NCBI RefSeq assembly: GCF_046557915.1
Contig: NZ_JBHEBG010000002.1
Span: forward strand, 310,001 to 374,000
Source: JBHEBG01 sp046557915
Lineage (GTDB): Bacteria; Bacteroidota; Bacteroidia; Flavobacteriales; Flavobacteriaceae
DNA length: 64,000 nucleotides
Direction: 5' to 3'
The notes under the pieces were generated by a model, which saw only the letters and a list, made by a program, of their open reading frames with translations, did not search any database and was not told where the DNA came from. Positions 16,867-25,783 of this stretch are shown here, one piece after another. The translations under genes were made by a program, and so were the position numbers. How positions within the stretch are numbered: position 1 is the first letter of the stretch; the number at the start of each line of letters is the position of its first letter.

Positions 16867-16887
16867 CACAACTTTCTTGTGTTTTTT
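16867..16887 (+). terminator. weak intrinsic terminator after MFS gene
   Basis: CACAA (16867-16871), loop CTTTC and TTGTG (16877-16881) form a short stem followed at once by six T residues. It is placed 15 bp after the MFS stop codon. The 5-bp stem makes it weak. Confidence 0.45.
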
Positions 16888-17167
16888 GATCATTGATGCA
16901 TGTGTGCCTATATGGTACGCGAATTTTTAACAAATCCCTGTGGTATTTAAAGTTTCTTACGTATTTTTAACAAAGTTGCAGGAGAGCGTTTCATAAGAAT
17001 TTAGAGATTGAATAGGGATGATTGTTGATTTACGACAACCAAATCTTGTGCTACGTGTATGTGTAGTAATTTCAATAAACGCCTAATTTTTTCAGGACTG
17101 ATAGTTTCCGATTATGAGCTGAAGGGAACACCTCTTTTAAAGTAATATACCAACCAATGCCCCGGAA

Positions 17168-17183
17168 CATGTTGTACAACATG
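17168..17183. promoter_or_regulatory. perfect 16-bp palindrome, candidate operator
   Basis: CATGTTGTACAACATG is a perfect inverted repeat ending 25 bp before the start codon of the TolC-type gene. The position fits a repressor site overlapping the transcription start or leader. The cognate regulator is not identifiable; no TetR gene is adjacent. Confidence 0.5.
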
Positions 17184-17208
17184 CCATGGCGTATTAATAA
17201 ACCGTAGA

Positions 17209-19539
17209 ATGCGTACTAAAAGTTTACTGTTTGTCCTATTTTTGGCATCGTTCTTATTACAGAGCCAAAACACTAAGCGTGTATCTATTGGAGTCCTTAT
17301 AGACAGTGCTACCACCAAATCTTCTCTATTGTTCGGTCAATTACAGAATGAAATTAGCGCTGTGGTAGGGCAAGACGCCACAATAACTTATAAGGAAGTT
17401 TTGGGCAATGGGTTTGATCCGGCCAGGGCCAAAGCCAACTATGAACGCTTTTTAAATGATGATACCGATATCATTTTAGCATTCGGCACCATTAACAACT
17501 TAATAATTACGGCTCAGCAATCCTTTAAAAAACCTACTATTTTATTTGGGGCCGTTAATAGTGATATTATTGCATTAGACCCTTCAAAAACCTCATCGGG
17601 TATCCACAATTTTACTTTTTTGATTACTTCCCAATCCTATAAAAATGATTTACAGACATTTAAAAAACTTTATGACTTTAAGAAGGTAGGTATTCTGGTA
17701 GAGGATTTTTTACCAGATATCATTCCAATAAAAGAAACCTTGGACCGGGAATTGGCAGAATTAGGGGCGTCTTACAAACTAATTCCGTTTGCTAACAGCG
17801 CAGATATTAAAAACAATTTGGATGGGGTAGACGCAGTTTATCTCGCGGGTGGTTTTTTTCTAAGTGAAGAAGACATTAAGGATCTGGCTTCCCATTTTAT
17901 AACACAAGGCTTACCTTCCTTTACCGGTACCAACATAGATGATGTGGTACATGGGATATTGGCGACCAACCAGGCCGAAGAAAACCTAAACCAGTTTTTT
18001 AGAAGGGTTGCCTTGGATGTAGAAGCAATAATATCTGGCTCCAATGCGTCAGACTTACCCATATTCATCGACGTCAATTCCAAATTAACGGTCAATTATA
18101 ATACTGCCGAGCTGGTAGGGGTCCCTATAAAATACAGTCTTATCGCCACTATCGATTTTGTGGGCGACTTCAAGAATGTACTTTCAAAAGAGACCTACAC
18201 ACTGGTGGATGTGATGAAGAAAACTATCGATAGGAACCTCTCATTACAATCCGAAAGAAAAAATATATCATTATCCTCCCAAGACGTAAAATTGGCGGAA
18301 AGCAATTATTTTCCCGATGTTTCGGCTTCTGCCAGCGGCACTTACATAGACCCAAAACTGGCGGAAATTTCTGCCGGACAAAATCCGGAGTATCAAACCA
18401 GTGGAAATATCACTTTGAGCCAAACCGTGTTTTCCGAAGCCGCCAATGCCAATATTACAATCAATAAAAATTTACAACAGGCCCAACAGGAAAACTACAA
18501 TGCTGCGGAGCTCGATGCCGTCTTAAACGGGTCTGTCGCCTATTTTAATGCTCTTATCCTAAAGACCAATGTGCAGATACAAGCGCAAAACTTGGAGGTT
18601 ACCAAGCGAAACCTGCAAATAGCCGAACAGAACTATGAGGCCGGGCAAGCGGCTAAAACCGATGTGCTGAGATTTAGGAGCGAACAAGCACAGAATACCC
18701 AAACCCTGGTAGAGGCCGTTAACCAATTGGAACAATCATTTTTTGCCTTAAACCAATTGTTGAATAATCCTATTGACTATGAGATTGATGTGGAGAATGC
18801 AGAATTGTCCCAAGAAATTTTTAAGATATATAACTACAAGCAGCTTGGGGGCTTAATAGACGATCCTACCCTTAGAAAGCCCTTTGTTAGGTTTTTGGTG
18901 GAAGAAGCAAAAAAGAACGCCCCGGAAATTATGGCCGTAGACTATAATTTGAAAGCCACGGAACGGAGTTTACGACTTAACAGTTCCGGTAGATTTGTGC
19001 CAACCGTTGCCCTACAAGGGCAGTACAATAGAAATTTTAATCAATGGGGGGCAGGTGCGATTCCGGAAGCTAGTTTGGATGATAATTATAATGTTGGGGT
19101 TAATATTTCTATTCCAATTTTTAGGCAGTACCAACAAAACATAAACCGCCAAACGGCGATCATTCAACAAGATCAGTTAAACATAAACAAGCAAGATATT
19201 CAGCTGAACATTGAAAGAAACGTTAACGATGCCGTACTGGCAATGATCAATGAAATTGCCAATATAGAATTATCCCAGGTGTCCGAAGAAACTGCAAAGG
19301 AGAGTCTAGAACTTACCCAGACCTCATATTTAAGCGGTGCCGTTCCTATTGTTCAGTTGATAGATGCGCAGCGTAATTATCTGCAAGCACAATTGGCAAA
19401 GGCCAATGCATCTTATAATTATTTGTTGAGTTCGCTACAACTGGAACGGATTATAAGTTATTATTTCCTATTGCATACCGAAGACCAAAATCAAGATTTT
19501 ATACAAAGATTCAACGCCTTTTTGTTGAACGGAAACTAA
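17209..19539 (+). CDS. ABC-type substrate-binding domain fused to TolC-family outer-membrane factor
   Basis: A 776-residue two-domain protein. After a signal peptide (SLLFVLFLASFLLQSQ), residues about 25-320 resemble the ABC_sub_bind family of periplasmic binding proteins: VSIGVLIDSATTKSSLLFGQ, then LAFGTINNLIITAQQ, ILFGAVNSDIIALDP and a type-1 binding-fold layout. Residues about 335-776 are a TolC/OEP protein with long helices rich in Ala, Gln and Asn, including paired repeats such as YLSGAVPIVQLIDAQRNYLQAQ, shown here only by its end QRNYLQAQ. It lies 25 bp before the adaptor and is the outer-membrane channel of the RND pump. The extra domain may recognise or deliver a substrate. Confidence 0.8.
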   Translation: MRTKSLLFVLFLASFLLQSQNTKRVSIGVLIDSATTKSSLLFGQLQNEISAVVGQDATITYKEVLGNGFDPARAKANYERFLNDDTDIILAFGTINNLIITAQQSFKKPTILFGAVNSDIIALDPSKTSSGIHNFTFLITSQSYKNDLQTFKKLYDFKKVGILVEDFLPDIIPIKETLDRELAELGASYKLIPFANSADIKNNLDGVDAVYLAGGFFLSEEDIKDLASHFITQGLPSFTGTNIDDVVHGILATNQAEENLNQFFRRVALDVEAIISGSNASDLPIFIDVNSKLTVNYNTAELVGVPIKYSLIATIDFVGDFKNVLSKETYTLVDVMKKTIDRNLSLQSERKNISLSSQDVKLAESNYFPDVSASASGTYIDPKLAEISAGQNPEYQTSGNITLSQTVFSEAANANITINKNLQQAQQENYNAAELDAVLNGSVAYFNALILKTNVQIQAQNLEVTKRNLQIAEQNYEAGQAAKTDVLRFRSEQAQNTQTLVEAVNQLEQSFFALNQLLNNPIDYEIDVENAELSQEIFKIYNYKQLGGLIDDPTLRKPFVRFLVEEAKKNAPEIMAVDYNLKATERSLRLNSSGRFVPTVALQGQYNRNFNQWGAGAIPEASLDDNYNVGVNISIPIFRQYQQNINRQTAIIQQDQLNINKQDIQLNIERNVNDAVLAMINEIANIELSQVSEETAKESLELTQTSYLSGAVPIVQLIDAQRNYLQAQLAKANASYNYLLSSLQLERIISYYFLLHTEDQNQDFIQRFNAFLLNGN

Positions 19540-19564
19540 TAGTAAGACTTTTAAATATTGATCG

Positions 19565-20653
19565 ATGAAACATATAAATAGCTTAATTGCACCGCTAATT
19601 TTACTTTTTACATTTGTATCATGTGGAGAGAACAATAAGGAGGAGAAAAAAATAGTACGCCCAGTGAGTTATCAAGAAATTGGATATCTGGGGAGCGAAA
19701 ATACCAGGACCTTTAGTGGAACTTCTAAGACAGACGAGGTGGTAAACCTAACATTTAGAAGCGGAGGTATTATTACTGCGTTCGATATAAAGTTGGGCCA
19801 AAAAGTAAAAAAGGGACAACAGCTTTCCAGGCTCGATAATGTTCAGTCTCGTTTAAACTATGAAAATGCCATTTCTAGCCTTAATAGTGCGGCTTCCCAA
19901 ATGAATACCGCAAAGTTGGCTTTGGATAGGGTAAGATCGCTATATGAAAAGGGGAGTGCGGCACTCAGTGATTACGAGAGTGCAAAAAATTCCTTTCTTA
20001 CGGCAAAGGCCAGTCATGAGTCCGCTTTGCGAAGCGTTGCCATTCAACAAGACCAGGTAAGCTACGGATATTTACATGCGCCGGCAGATGGCACCATAGC
20101 TGCAGTAAATGCAGAGATCAATGAAAATGTAACGGCAGGTCAAATAATTGCAGTCCTTAATGTGAGTGGGGATATGGAAATTAGCCTTGGCCTCCCGGAG
20201 AGTATCATTAACAATGTAAATCAGGGTATGCCCGTTGCCCTATCTTTTTCTTCGCTTTCGGGCCAAGAATTTAAAGGCAGGGTATCGGAAGTTGCCCCGT
20301 CCGTAGACGGGAACACTTCTACCTATCCTGTTCGGATAATAATTATAGATCCAACGGACGATATAAAATCTGGTATGGCCGCCAATGTCACTTTTAATTT
20401 TGGTAATGGTGCAGCCGACAAGAAAGTACTTGTTGCCCCCGCCAAGTCGGTTGGGGAAGACGATAAGGGCAATTTTGTTTTTGTGATTGAATCCGATGAC
20501 GGAAAAACAGGAACTGCTAAAAAACAGACGGTTACCATTGGAAATTTAACTTCAGAAGGTTTTGAAATTATTGATGGCCTCAATGTAGGGCAAAAAATTG
20601 CAACAGCCGGCCTACAGACGTTGTTGAACGGACAAAAAATACGATTGCAATAA
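19565..20653 (+). CDS. RND efflux periplasmic adaptor (membrane fusion) lipoprotein
   Basis: A 362-residue HlyD/AcrA-type adaptor. The signal peptide ends with the lipobox FVSC, making C20 the lipidation site. The barrel-sandwich half-motif FDIKLGQKVKKGQQLSRLD is followed by an alpha hairpin (about 90-150). The second lipoyl half reads YLHAPADGTIAAVNAEINE, and a beta barrel and membrane-proximal domain complete it. It links the permease to the TolC fusion encoded upstream; the permease starts 55 bp downstream. Substrate unknown. Confidence 0.9.
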   Translation: MKHINSLIAPLILLFTFVSCGENNKEEKKIVRPVSYQEIGYLGSENTRTFSGTSKTDEVVNLTFRSGGIITAFDIKLGQKVKKGQQLSRLDNVQSRLNYENAISSLNSAASQMNTAKLALDRVRSLYEKGSAALSDYESAKNSFLTAKASHESALRSVAIQQDQVSYGYLHAPADGTIAAVNAEINENVTAGQIIAVLNVSGDMEISLGLPESIINNVNQGMPVALSFSSLSGQEFKGRVSEVAPSVDGNTSTYPVRIIIIDPTDDIKSGMAANVTFNFGNGAADKKVLVAPAKSVGEDDKGNFVFVIESDDGKTGTAKKQTVTIGNLTSEGFEIIDGLNVGQKIATAGLQTLLNGQKIRLQ

Positions 20654-20708
20654 TACAAATGAGTTTTCCAAAAAGTACATATACCGTTTATAAATAACCC
20701 ACCGCCAC

Positions 20709-23700
20709 ATGAATCTAACCCAATTTTCCATAGAAAAAAATAGAATTACCTATACGGTGCTGGGCGTAATAATCTTGTTGGGGATATCCCTTTATCAATC
20801 CCTCTCACGAGACAGCATGCCACCCTATACGATACGTGTGGCCACCGTGGTATCCCAGTTTCCAGGAGCCAGTCCGGAACGTGTGGAACAACTGGTTACG
20901 GACAAGATAGAAAAAGTGGTTCAGGAACTTCCCGAATTAAAAGAGGTGAGCAGTACTTCGCGTACCGGGCTCTCCGTAGTTAATGTTACCCTAAAGGATA
21001 AGGTAGCCCCTAAAGACCTTCAAAGCGTTTGGGACAGACTTCGTAGAAAACTAAATAGTATGGGGGGCTTACCCAGCGAAGTAACCCCTAATCTAGATGA
21101 TGATGGCATTGGAGAGGTCTATGGTATTGTGGTGGGGCTAACTGCGGATGGGTTTTCCTATGCGGAAATGAAAGACTACTCGGACGACTTAAAGGACGAT
21201 CTAATAAAACTACCCAATGCGGCCAAGGTGGAGGTGGGAGGTGTCCAAGCCGAACGGATTTTTGTAGAATTTGATAATGCCCGGTTAAAGGAGTACGGAC
21301 TTACGGCCAGCAAGCTACAAGGTACCATTACCAGTACCAATATACTTAGTTCCGGAGGGCAGGTAAATGTGGAGAACGAGCGTATTGTACTAGAACCAAC
21401 CGGTAATTATAATGATCTGGACGATATTAAAAAAACGCTTATTCCTGTCGGCGATGGAAGTCAGGTCGTTTACTTGGAAGATGTCACCACCGTTAGAAAG
21501 GGATATATAGATCCGTCCGAACAGATAGTTCAGGTCAACGGGAGAAATGCCATATCCCATCATATTTCTCTAATAGAAGGTGCCAATGTGGTACAGTTGG
21601 GCGAGGAGGTAGATGAAGTTATCGCACTTTGGAAAGAACAACTTCCGGTGGGATTAGAAATTAGCAGGCTTTCTTCCCTAGATGTCTTTGTAGACGAAAG
21701 CATTGTTAATTTCATAAATAACCTAATGCAATCCATTGGTATTGTGCTGTTGGTTATGCTGGTATTTTTAGGGTTTCGCACAGGTTTCATCATTGCCAGT
21801 TTGGTACCTATCGTTACCATTACCACCCTAATGGTAATGGGTATTATAGATGTAGGGCTAAACCAGGTTACCCTGGCAGCGTTAATTATGGCGTTGGGTA
21901 TGATGGTAGATAATGCCATTGTAGTCTCAGAATCTATCATGGTAAAAATGGAACAGGGCATTGCCGTTAAAAAAGCGGCAATAGACTCGTGCTCAGAACT
22001 GTTTACGCCTTTGTTGATTTCTACCCTTACTACCTCCGCGGCCTTTTTGTCGTTTTATTTGGCGGAGTCCATCATGGGGGATATTACAGGGCCAATTTTT
22101 GTGGTAATCACCATTGCGCTGGTATCTTCATGGATCATTTCCCTTACGGTAATTACCCTGTTTTGTTTTTTGTTCTTAAAGATCGATGTAAACAAAAAAG
22201 CGAGCATCATAGACCGAATGATCGGCAGTCTCAAAAAATACTATAAAGACCTAATTCTTTTTGCACTTTCGCGTAAAGCATTGGTGTTAATTGCAATTTT
22301 CGGCCTCTTTATAGTCTCTTTATGGGGCTTTACCAAAATAGAGTTTTTGTTCTTTCCGGATAGCGAAAGAAATATGATTACAGTCGATATTAACCTACCA
22401 CAAGGCACCAAGATTGAACGTACCCATGAATTGGTAAACGAAATGGAGGTGTATATAAAAGATTCCTTACAGGTTAACGAATCGCGCCTAGATGGTATAG
22501 CAGATTGGTCTTCTTATATTGGAGAAGGACCATCGTCTTATGATTTAGGATATAATCCTGATGAACCCAATTCTAGTTATGCACATATTCTTGTAAATAC
22601 CTCTACAATGTTAGCGAACCAACCGATGATAAACAAGTTGGATGCATTTGCGTTGCGGAACTTTCCGGATGCCGATATCAAAGTAGGGCCTTTGGGTGCT
22701 GGAGGAGGAGGAACACCCATCGAAATAAAAGTACAGGGCAAAGACCCGGATCAGCTATCCATACTTGCAGAAACTATAAAACAAAAATTGGTGACCTTGC
22801 CCGGTACCAAAAATATAAAGGACGATTGGGGCCCAAAAAGTAAAAAGTTTGTTATCGATATTGACCAGAACAAGGCCCAATTGGCAGGGGTTACCAATCA
22901 GGATATCGCTACTTCGTTACAAACTGTGCTAGATGGATTTAATACAGGTTCTTACCGCGAAGACGATAAATCGATACCAATTTTAATGAGGGCCAATGAC
23001 AGTCAGCAACAGACCTTGGAATCCTTGGAGACTTTAAATATCTATTCCCAGAATTCTGGTAAGAGTGTGCCTTTGTTACAGGTGGCCACCATAGTTCCAC
23101 AGTGGCAGTATACCAAAATAAAACGTTTAGATTTAGACAGGACCGTCAACGTTTCCAGTGAAATTACAGATACTGGAAATTCTGCGGCAATCATGGCGCA
23201 AATGACCCCTTGGCTGCAGGAACAGACAGAAAGCTGGCCTGCCGGATATGGATATCAACTGGGCGGAGATGCCAAAAGTACCAGTGAGAATATGGGCGCG
23301 GTGATATCTTATTTACCCTTATCGGGTTTTATTATTCTCATGTTACTGATCATACAGTTTAACTCTTATAGAAAAATGCTGATGGTGACCTTAACCATTC
23401 CATTGGCAGTCATAGGGGTCGTTATCGGCTTATTGAGCTTTCAGGAACCTTTTGGTTTTATGCCTTTTCTTGGGGTTATTTCCCTTGCCGGTATTGTTAT
23501 CAATAACGCCATTGTACTTATAGACCGTATAGAAATAGAGATAAAATCCCGCAATAAGGTTCAGGATGCTGTTATCGCTGCCTGCCTGCAACGATTTAGG
23601 CCTATCTTATTGGCAACCTTCACCACGGTACTGGGACTAATCCCGCTGTATTTGAGTGGAGGGGAAATGTGGGAAGGAATGGCGGTCAGCATTATGGTAG

Positions 23701-23813
23701 GACTGCTGTTCGGTACTGTAATAACACTGGTATTTATTCCGTCCTTTTACAGTGTACTTTATAAGGTAAATTACGAGGGATATATTTTTGACGAAAAACT
23801 GTTATCGGAGTAA
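20709..23813 (+). CDS. RND-family efflux permease
   Basis: A 1034-residue inner-membrane transporter of HAE1/AcrB-like length with 12 predicted membrane segments: TM1 near the N-terminus, two large periplasmic loops, and TM clusters about 335-530 and 860-1010. Proton-relay-type residues are visible in ALIMALGMMVDNAIVVSESI (TM4) and the FLGVISLAGIVINNAIVLID segment of the second half. It opens MNLTQFSIEKNRITYTVL. With the adaptor and TolC fusion it forms a tripartite exporter. The channel gene that follows starts 22 bp after its stop and may be co-transcribed. Confidence 0.92.
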   Translation: MNLTQFSIEKNRITYTVLGVIILLGISLYQSLSRDSMPPYTIRVATVVSQFPGASPERVEQLVTDKIEKVVQELPELKEVSSTSRTGLSVVNVTLKDKVAPKDLQSVWDRLRRKLNSMGGLPSEVTPNLDDDGIGEVYGIVVGLTADGFSYAEMKDYSDDLKDDLIKLPNAAKVEVGGVQAERIFVEFDNARLKEYGLTASKLQGTITSTNILSSGGQVNVENERIVLEPTGNYNDLDDIKKTLIPVGDGSQVVYLEDVTTVRKGYIDPSEQIVQVNGRNAISHHISLIEGANVVQLGEEVDEVIALWKEQLPVGLEISRLSSLDVFVDESIVNFINNLMQSIGIVLLVMLVFLGFRTGFIIASLVPIVTITTLMVMGIIDVGLNQVTLAALIMALGMMVDNAIVVSESIMVKMEQGIAVKKAAIDSCSELFTPLLISTLTTSAAFLSFYLAESIMGDITGPIFVVITIALVSSWIISLTVITLFCFLFLKIDVNKKASIIDRMIGSLKKYYKDLILFALSRKALVLIAIFGLFIVSLWGFTKIEFLFFPDSERNMITVDINLPQGTKIERTHELVNEMEVYIKDSLQVNESRLDGIADWSSYIGEGPSSYDLGYNPDEPNSSYAHILVNTSTMLANQPMINKLDAFALRNFPDADIKVGPLGAGGGGTPIEIKVQGKDPDQLSILAETIKQKLVTLPGTKNIKDDWGPKSKKFVIDIDQNKAQLAGVTNQDIATSLQTVLDGFNTGSYREDDKSIPILMRANDSQQQTLESLETLNIYSQNSGKSVPLLQVATIVPQWQYTKIKRLDLDRTVNVSSEITDTGNSAAIMAQMTPWLQEQTESWPAGYGYQLGGDAKSTSENMGAVISYLPLSGFIILMLLIIQFNSYRKMLMVTLTIPLAVIGVVIGLLSFQEPFGFMPFLGVISLAGIVINNAIVLIDRIEIEIKSRNKVQDAVIAACLQRFRPILLATFTTVLGLIPLYLSGGEMWEGMAVSIMVGLLFGTVITLVFIPSFYSVLYKVNYEGYIFDEKLLSE

Positions 23814-23835
23814 TAACCCCCGATACATTCTAGTT

Positions 23836-24522
23836 ATGAAAAGATTGGAAGAAATACAGGAATGGTTATATGAAAACCGATTTGGTCTTTTCTTTTTTAC
23901 CCAAATAGCCATACTTTTTGGTTCCTTGGTTTTTCCTGAGACCCTTTTCGAAGAACGGTTAATGCCCATGCTTTTTCTGCTGAACATTGCTGCAGGGATA
24001 CTACTTATATCCCAGAAGAAAAGGCTGATGTGGATATTTATTATATTATTTATTGGGGCCGCCATTGTCTTTGGCAATAGCATGGTAGATCGTATCCAAA
24101 CCGATTCTTTCCAGTTTGTAAGAATGGGTATATATTTTATCTTTTATAGCGTGGTAACCCTAGAGATTATCAGACAAGTTTGGCAGGCCAAGTATGTAAA
24201 CAAGAATGTAATCTTAGGACTTATGAGCGGGTATATATCCCTTGGTCTTATCGCATTTTTTTTGTTCCTCAGCATAGAACTTGCCAGTCCGGGATCTTTT
24301 GAAGGTATGTTGATGACCGGTAGCAGTTTTGCAACCCGGATGGATTCATTGTTATACTATAGTTATATCACCCTACTTACCATAGGCTATGGAGAAATTA
24401 TTCCGGTTACCCAAGTTGCACAGAAAGCGGCTATCCTAACCGGTTTGGCAGGTCAGTTTTACCTCGTGATAATTACGGCCATCGTGGTGGGTAAATTTAT
24501 AGGTCAAACTAAAAAGAAATAG
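23836..24522 (+). CDS. potassium-channel-family membrane protein
   Basis: About 228 residues from ATG 23836. Four N-terminal hydrophobic segments are followed by a pore module. The selectivity filter reads TIGYGE in SYITLLTIGYGEIIPV, matching the T-x-GYG signature of K+ channels, with a final inner helix (AAILTGLAGQFYLVIITAIVVGKF). There is no cytosolic RCK or cyclic-nucleotide domain. It may belong to the RND transcription unit (22 bp gap), although no functional link is known. A longer in-frame start at 23788 overlaps the permease and is unlikely. Confidence 0.85.
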   Translation: MKRLEEIQEWLYENRFGLFFFTQIAILFGSLVFPETLFEERLMPMLFLLNIAAGILLISQKKRLMWIFIILFIGAAIVFGNSMVDRIQTDSFQFVRMGIYFIFYSVVTLEIIRQVWQAKYVNKNVILGLMSGYISLGLIAFFLFLSIELASPGSFEGMLMTGSSFATRMDSLLYYSYITLLTIGYGEIIPVTQVAQKAAILTGLAGQFYLVIITAIVVGKFIGQTKKK

Positions 24523-24554
24523 CGCTTAGAATTATAGGGGAATCTATACTACAT

Positions 24555-25511
24555 CTACCGATAATCTTCCCAAATTAAGGCTGCAGCTCCACTAATCGCG
24601 GTTGTCTTCGGTGGTAGCCCAGATCTAAGGAGTTTTACTTTTCCTTTATAAACGTCCAAAAGGTAATGTTCAAATTGCCTTTGTAAGGGTTCCCATATCC
24701 ATTTACCACTGTTTATTAAACCACCCATAAGGAAAAACGCCTCGGGTTGTGTAAAGGCGGTAAAATTGGCCAATGCCAACCCCAATATATCCGCGGTATA
24801 TTCAAAGGCTTTTAAAGCAATAGGATCGCCCTCTTCCGCTGCTTGCGTAATGTCTTCCCCGTGTAAATCGTTATATGAAATAGATCTAAACTTACTCTCG
24901 TCCATATGCTTGCTCAACATATAAAGAATAGTACGCTTTAGTCCGGTTGCCGAAACATAGGCTTCTAAACCTCCTTTTACCCCTAAACCGGTTACCCGCC
25001 CATCTCCCAAGGTCATATCCACATGCCCCAATTCGCCGGCGAAACCATCATACCCGTCTATGAGCTTACCGTTGGCCACTATTCCTGCACCGAACCCCGT
25101 TCCCAAGGTAATGGCAATAAAATCCGTCATTTCCTTTGCATTTCCAAAGAGCATCTCGCCCAAGGCAGCCGCACTGGCATCGTTCATAATTCGCATGGGC
25201 ATGGGCATCTTTTCCTGTAGTCTTGCCAATATGGGAACCGTTCCTTTCCATACCAGATTGGAAGCGTTCTCAATGGTACCATTTCTACTAGAGGCATTAG
25301 GCGCTCCAATACCACAGCCCAATAAATGTACGTCTTTCGGTAGCCTTGTGGTGAGCTCATGGACACTCTCCTGTACTTTATTCAGATAAACGGTAAGGTC
25401 GGGATATTCGCGTGTTCGGAAATATAAGGACTCCAAACACACGCCTTCTTTGTCTACAAGTCCAATTTTTGTTTTTGTACCCCCAATATCGATGCCCACA
25501 ACCAAATCCAT
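24555..25511 (-). CDS. ROK-family protein (glucokinase-like), zinc motif lost
   Basis: A 318-residue sugar-kinase-fold protein. The phosphate loop is VGIDIGGTKTKIGLV (4-18), the catalytic region NDASAAALGE holds the expected Asp, and TLGTGFGAGIVANG is the second phosphate motif. The ROK signature keeps GELGHVDM, but the zinc segment that is normally CxCGxxGC reads GRVTGLGVKGGLEAY, with no cysteine. Zn is usually structural and needed for activity in ROK kinases, so this member may differ in activity or be a metal-free variant. Probable reaction: ATP-dependent phosphorylation of glucose or a related sugar. Confidence 0.85.
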   Translation of the reverse strand: MDLVVGIDIGGTKTKIGLVDKEGVCLESLYFRTREYPDLTVYLNKVQESVHELTTRLPKDVHLLGCGIGAPNASSRNGTIENASNLVWKGTVPILARLQEKMPMPMRIMNDASAAALGEMLFGNAKEMTDFIAITLGTGFGAGIVANGKLIDGYDGFAGELGHVDMTLGDGRVTGLGVKGGLEAYVSATGLKRTILYMLSKHMDESKFRSISYNDLHGEDITQAAEEGDPIALKAFEYTADILGLALANFTAFTQPEAFFLMGGLINSGKWIWEPLQRQFEHYLLDVYKGKVKLLRSGLPPKTTAISGAAALIWEDYR

Positions 25512-25689
25512 AACCTATTCTAACTTAAGTCCTTTTAAAGATAATCATATTCGTTGTTTAAAACCGAGTATTTAACGCTTTCGAAAAGTGTTGATCCACA
25601 CTTAACAATTACTTAAACTAACAGTGATCATAATGACCATGGTACACCAACGACCACATTGTAAATTACGGGAAGTATAAACCCTAGGT

Positions 25690-25707
25690 ACATGATAATT
25701 ATCATGT
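25690..25707. promoter_or_regulatory. perfect 18-bp palindrome with TGAT-N4-ATCA core
   Basis: ACATGATAATTATCATGT is a perfect palindrome whose core TGATAATTATCA has the half-sites of Crp/Fnr-family operators. It lies between the divergent ROK gene and the UspA gene, centred near 25698.5. A near-consensus -7 box TAATTTTA at 25728-25735 would give a start near 25740, placing the centre at about -41.5, typical of class II activation. Which regulator binds is unknown. Confidence 0.6.
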
Positions 25708-25783
25708 TTCCTAAAGTCCATGGATATTAATTTTACTTCAAATTAGTCAGGTAAACAAATTTTATAATTTAAAATGAGCAATT

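Larger units (their letters stand above)
16852..17208 (+). promoter_or_regulatory. 357-bp leader/promoter region of the RND efflux operon
   Basis: No convincing gene, tRNA or small RNA is visible. After the weak terminator it holds two direct copies of TTTTTAACAAA (16924-16934 and 16964-16974, 40 bp apart) and a perfect 16-bp palindrome at 17168-17183 close to the first ATG. I found no clear TAnnTTTG box. The length suggests a regulated promoter or long 5' leader. Confidence 0.4.
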
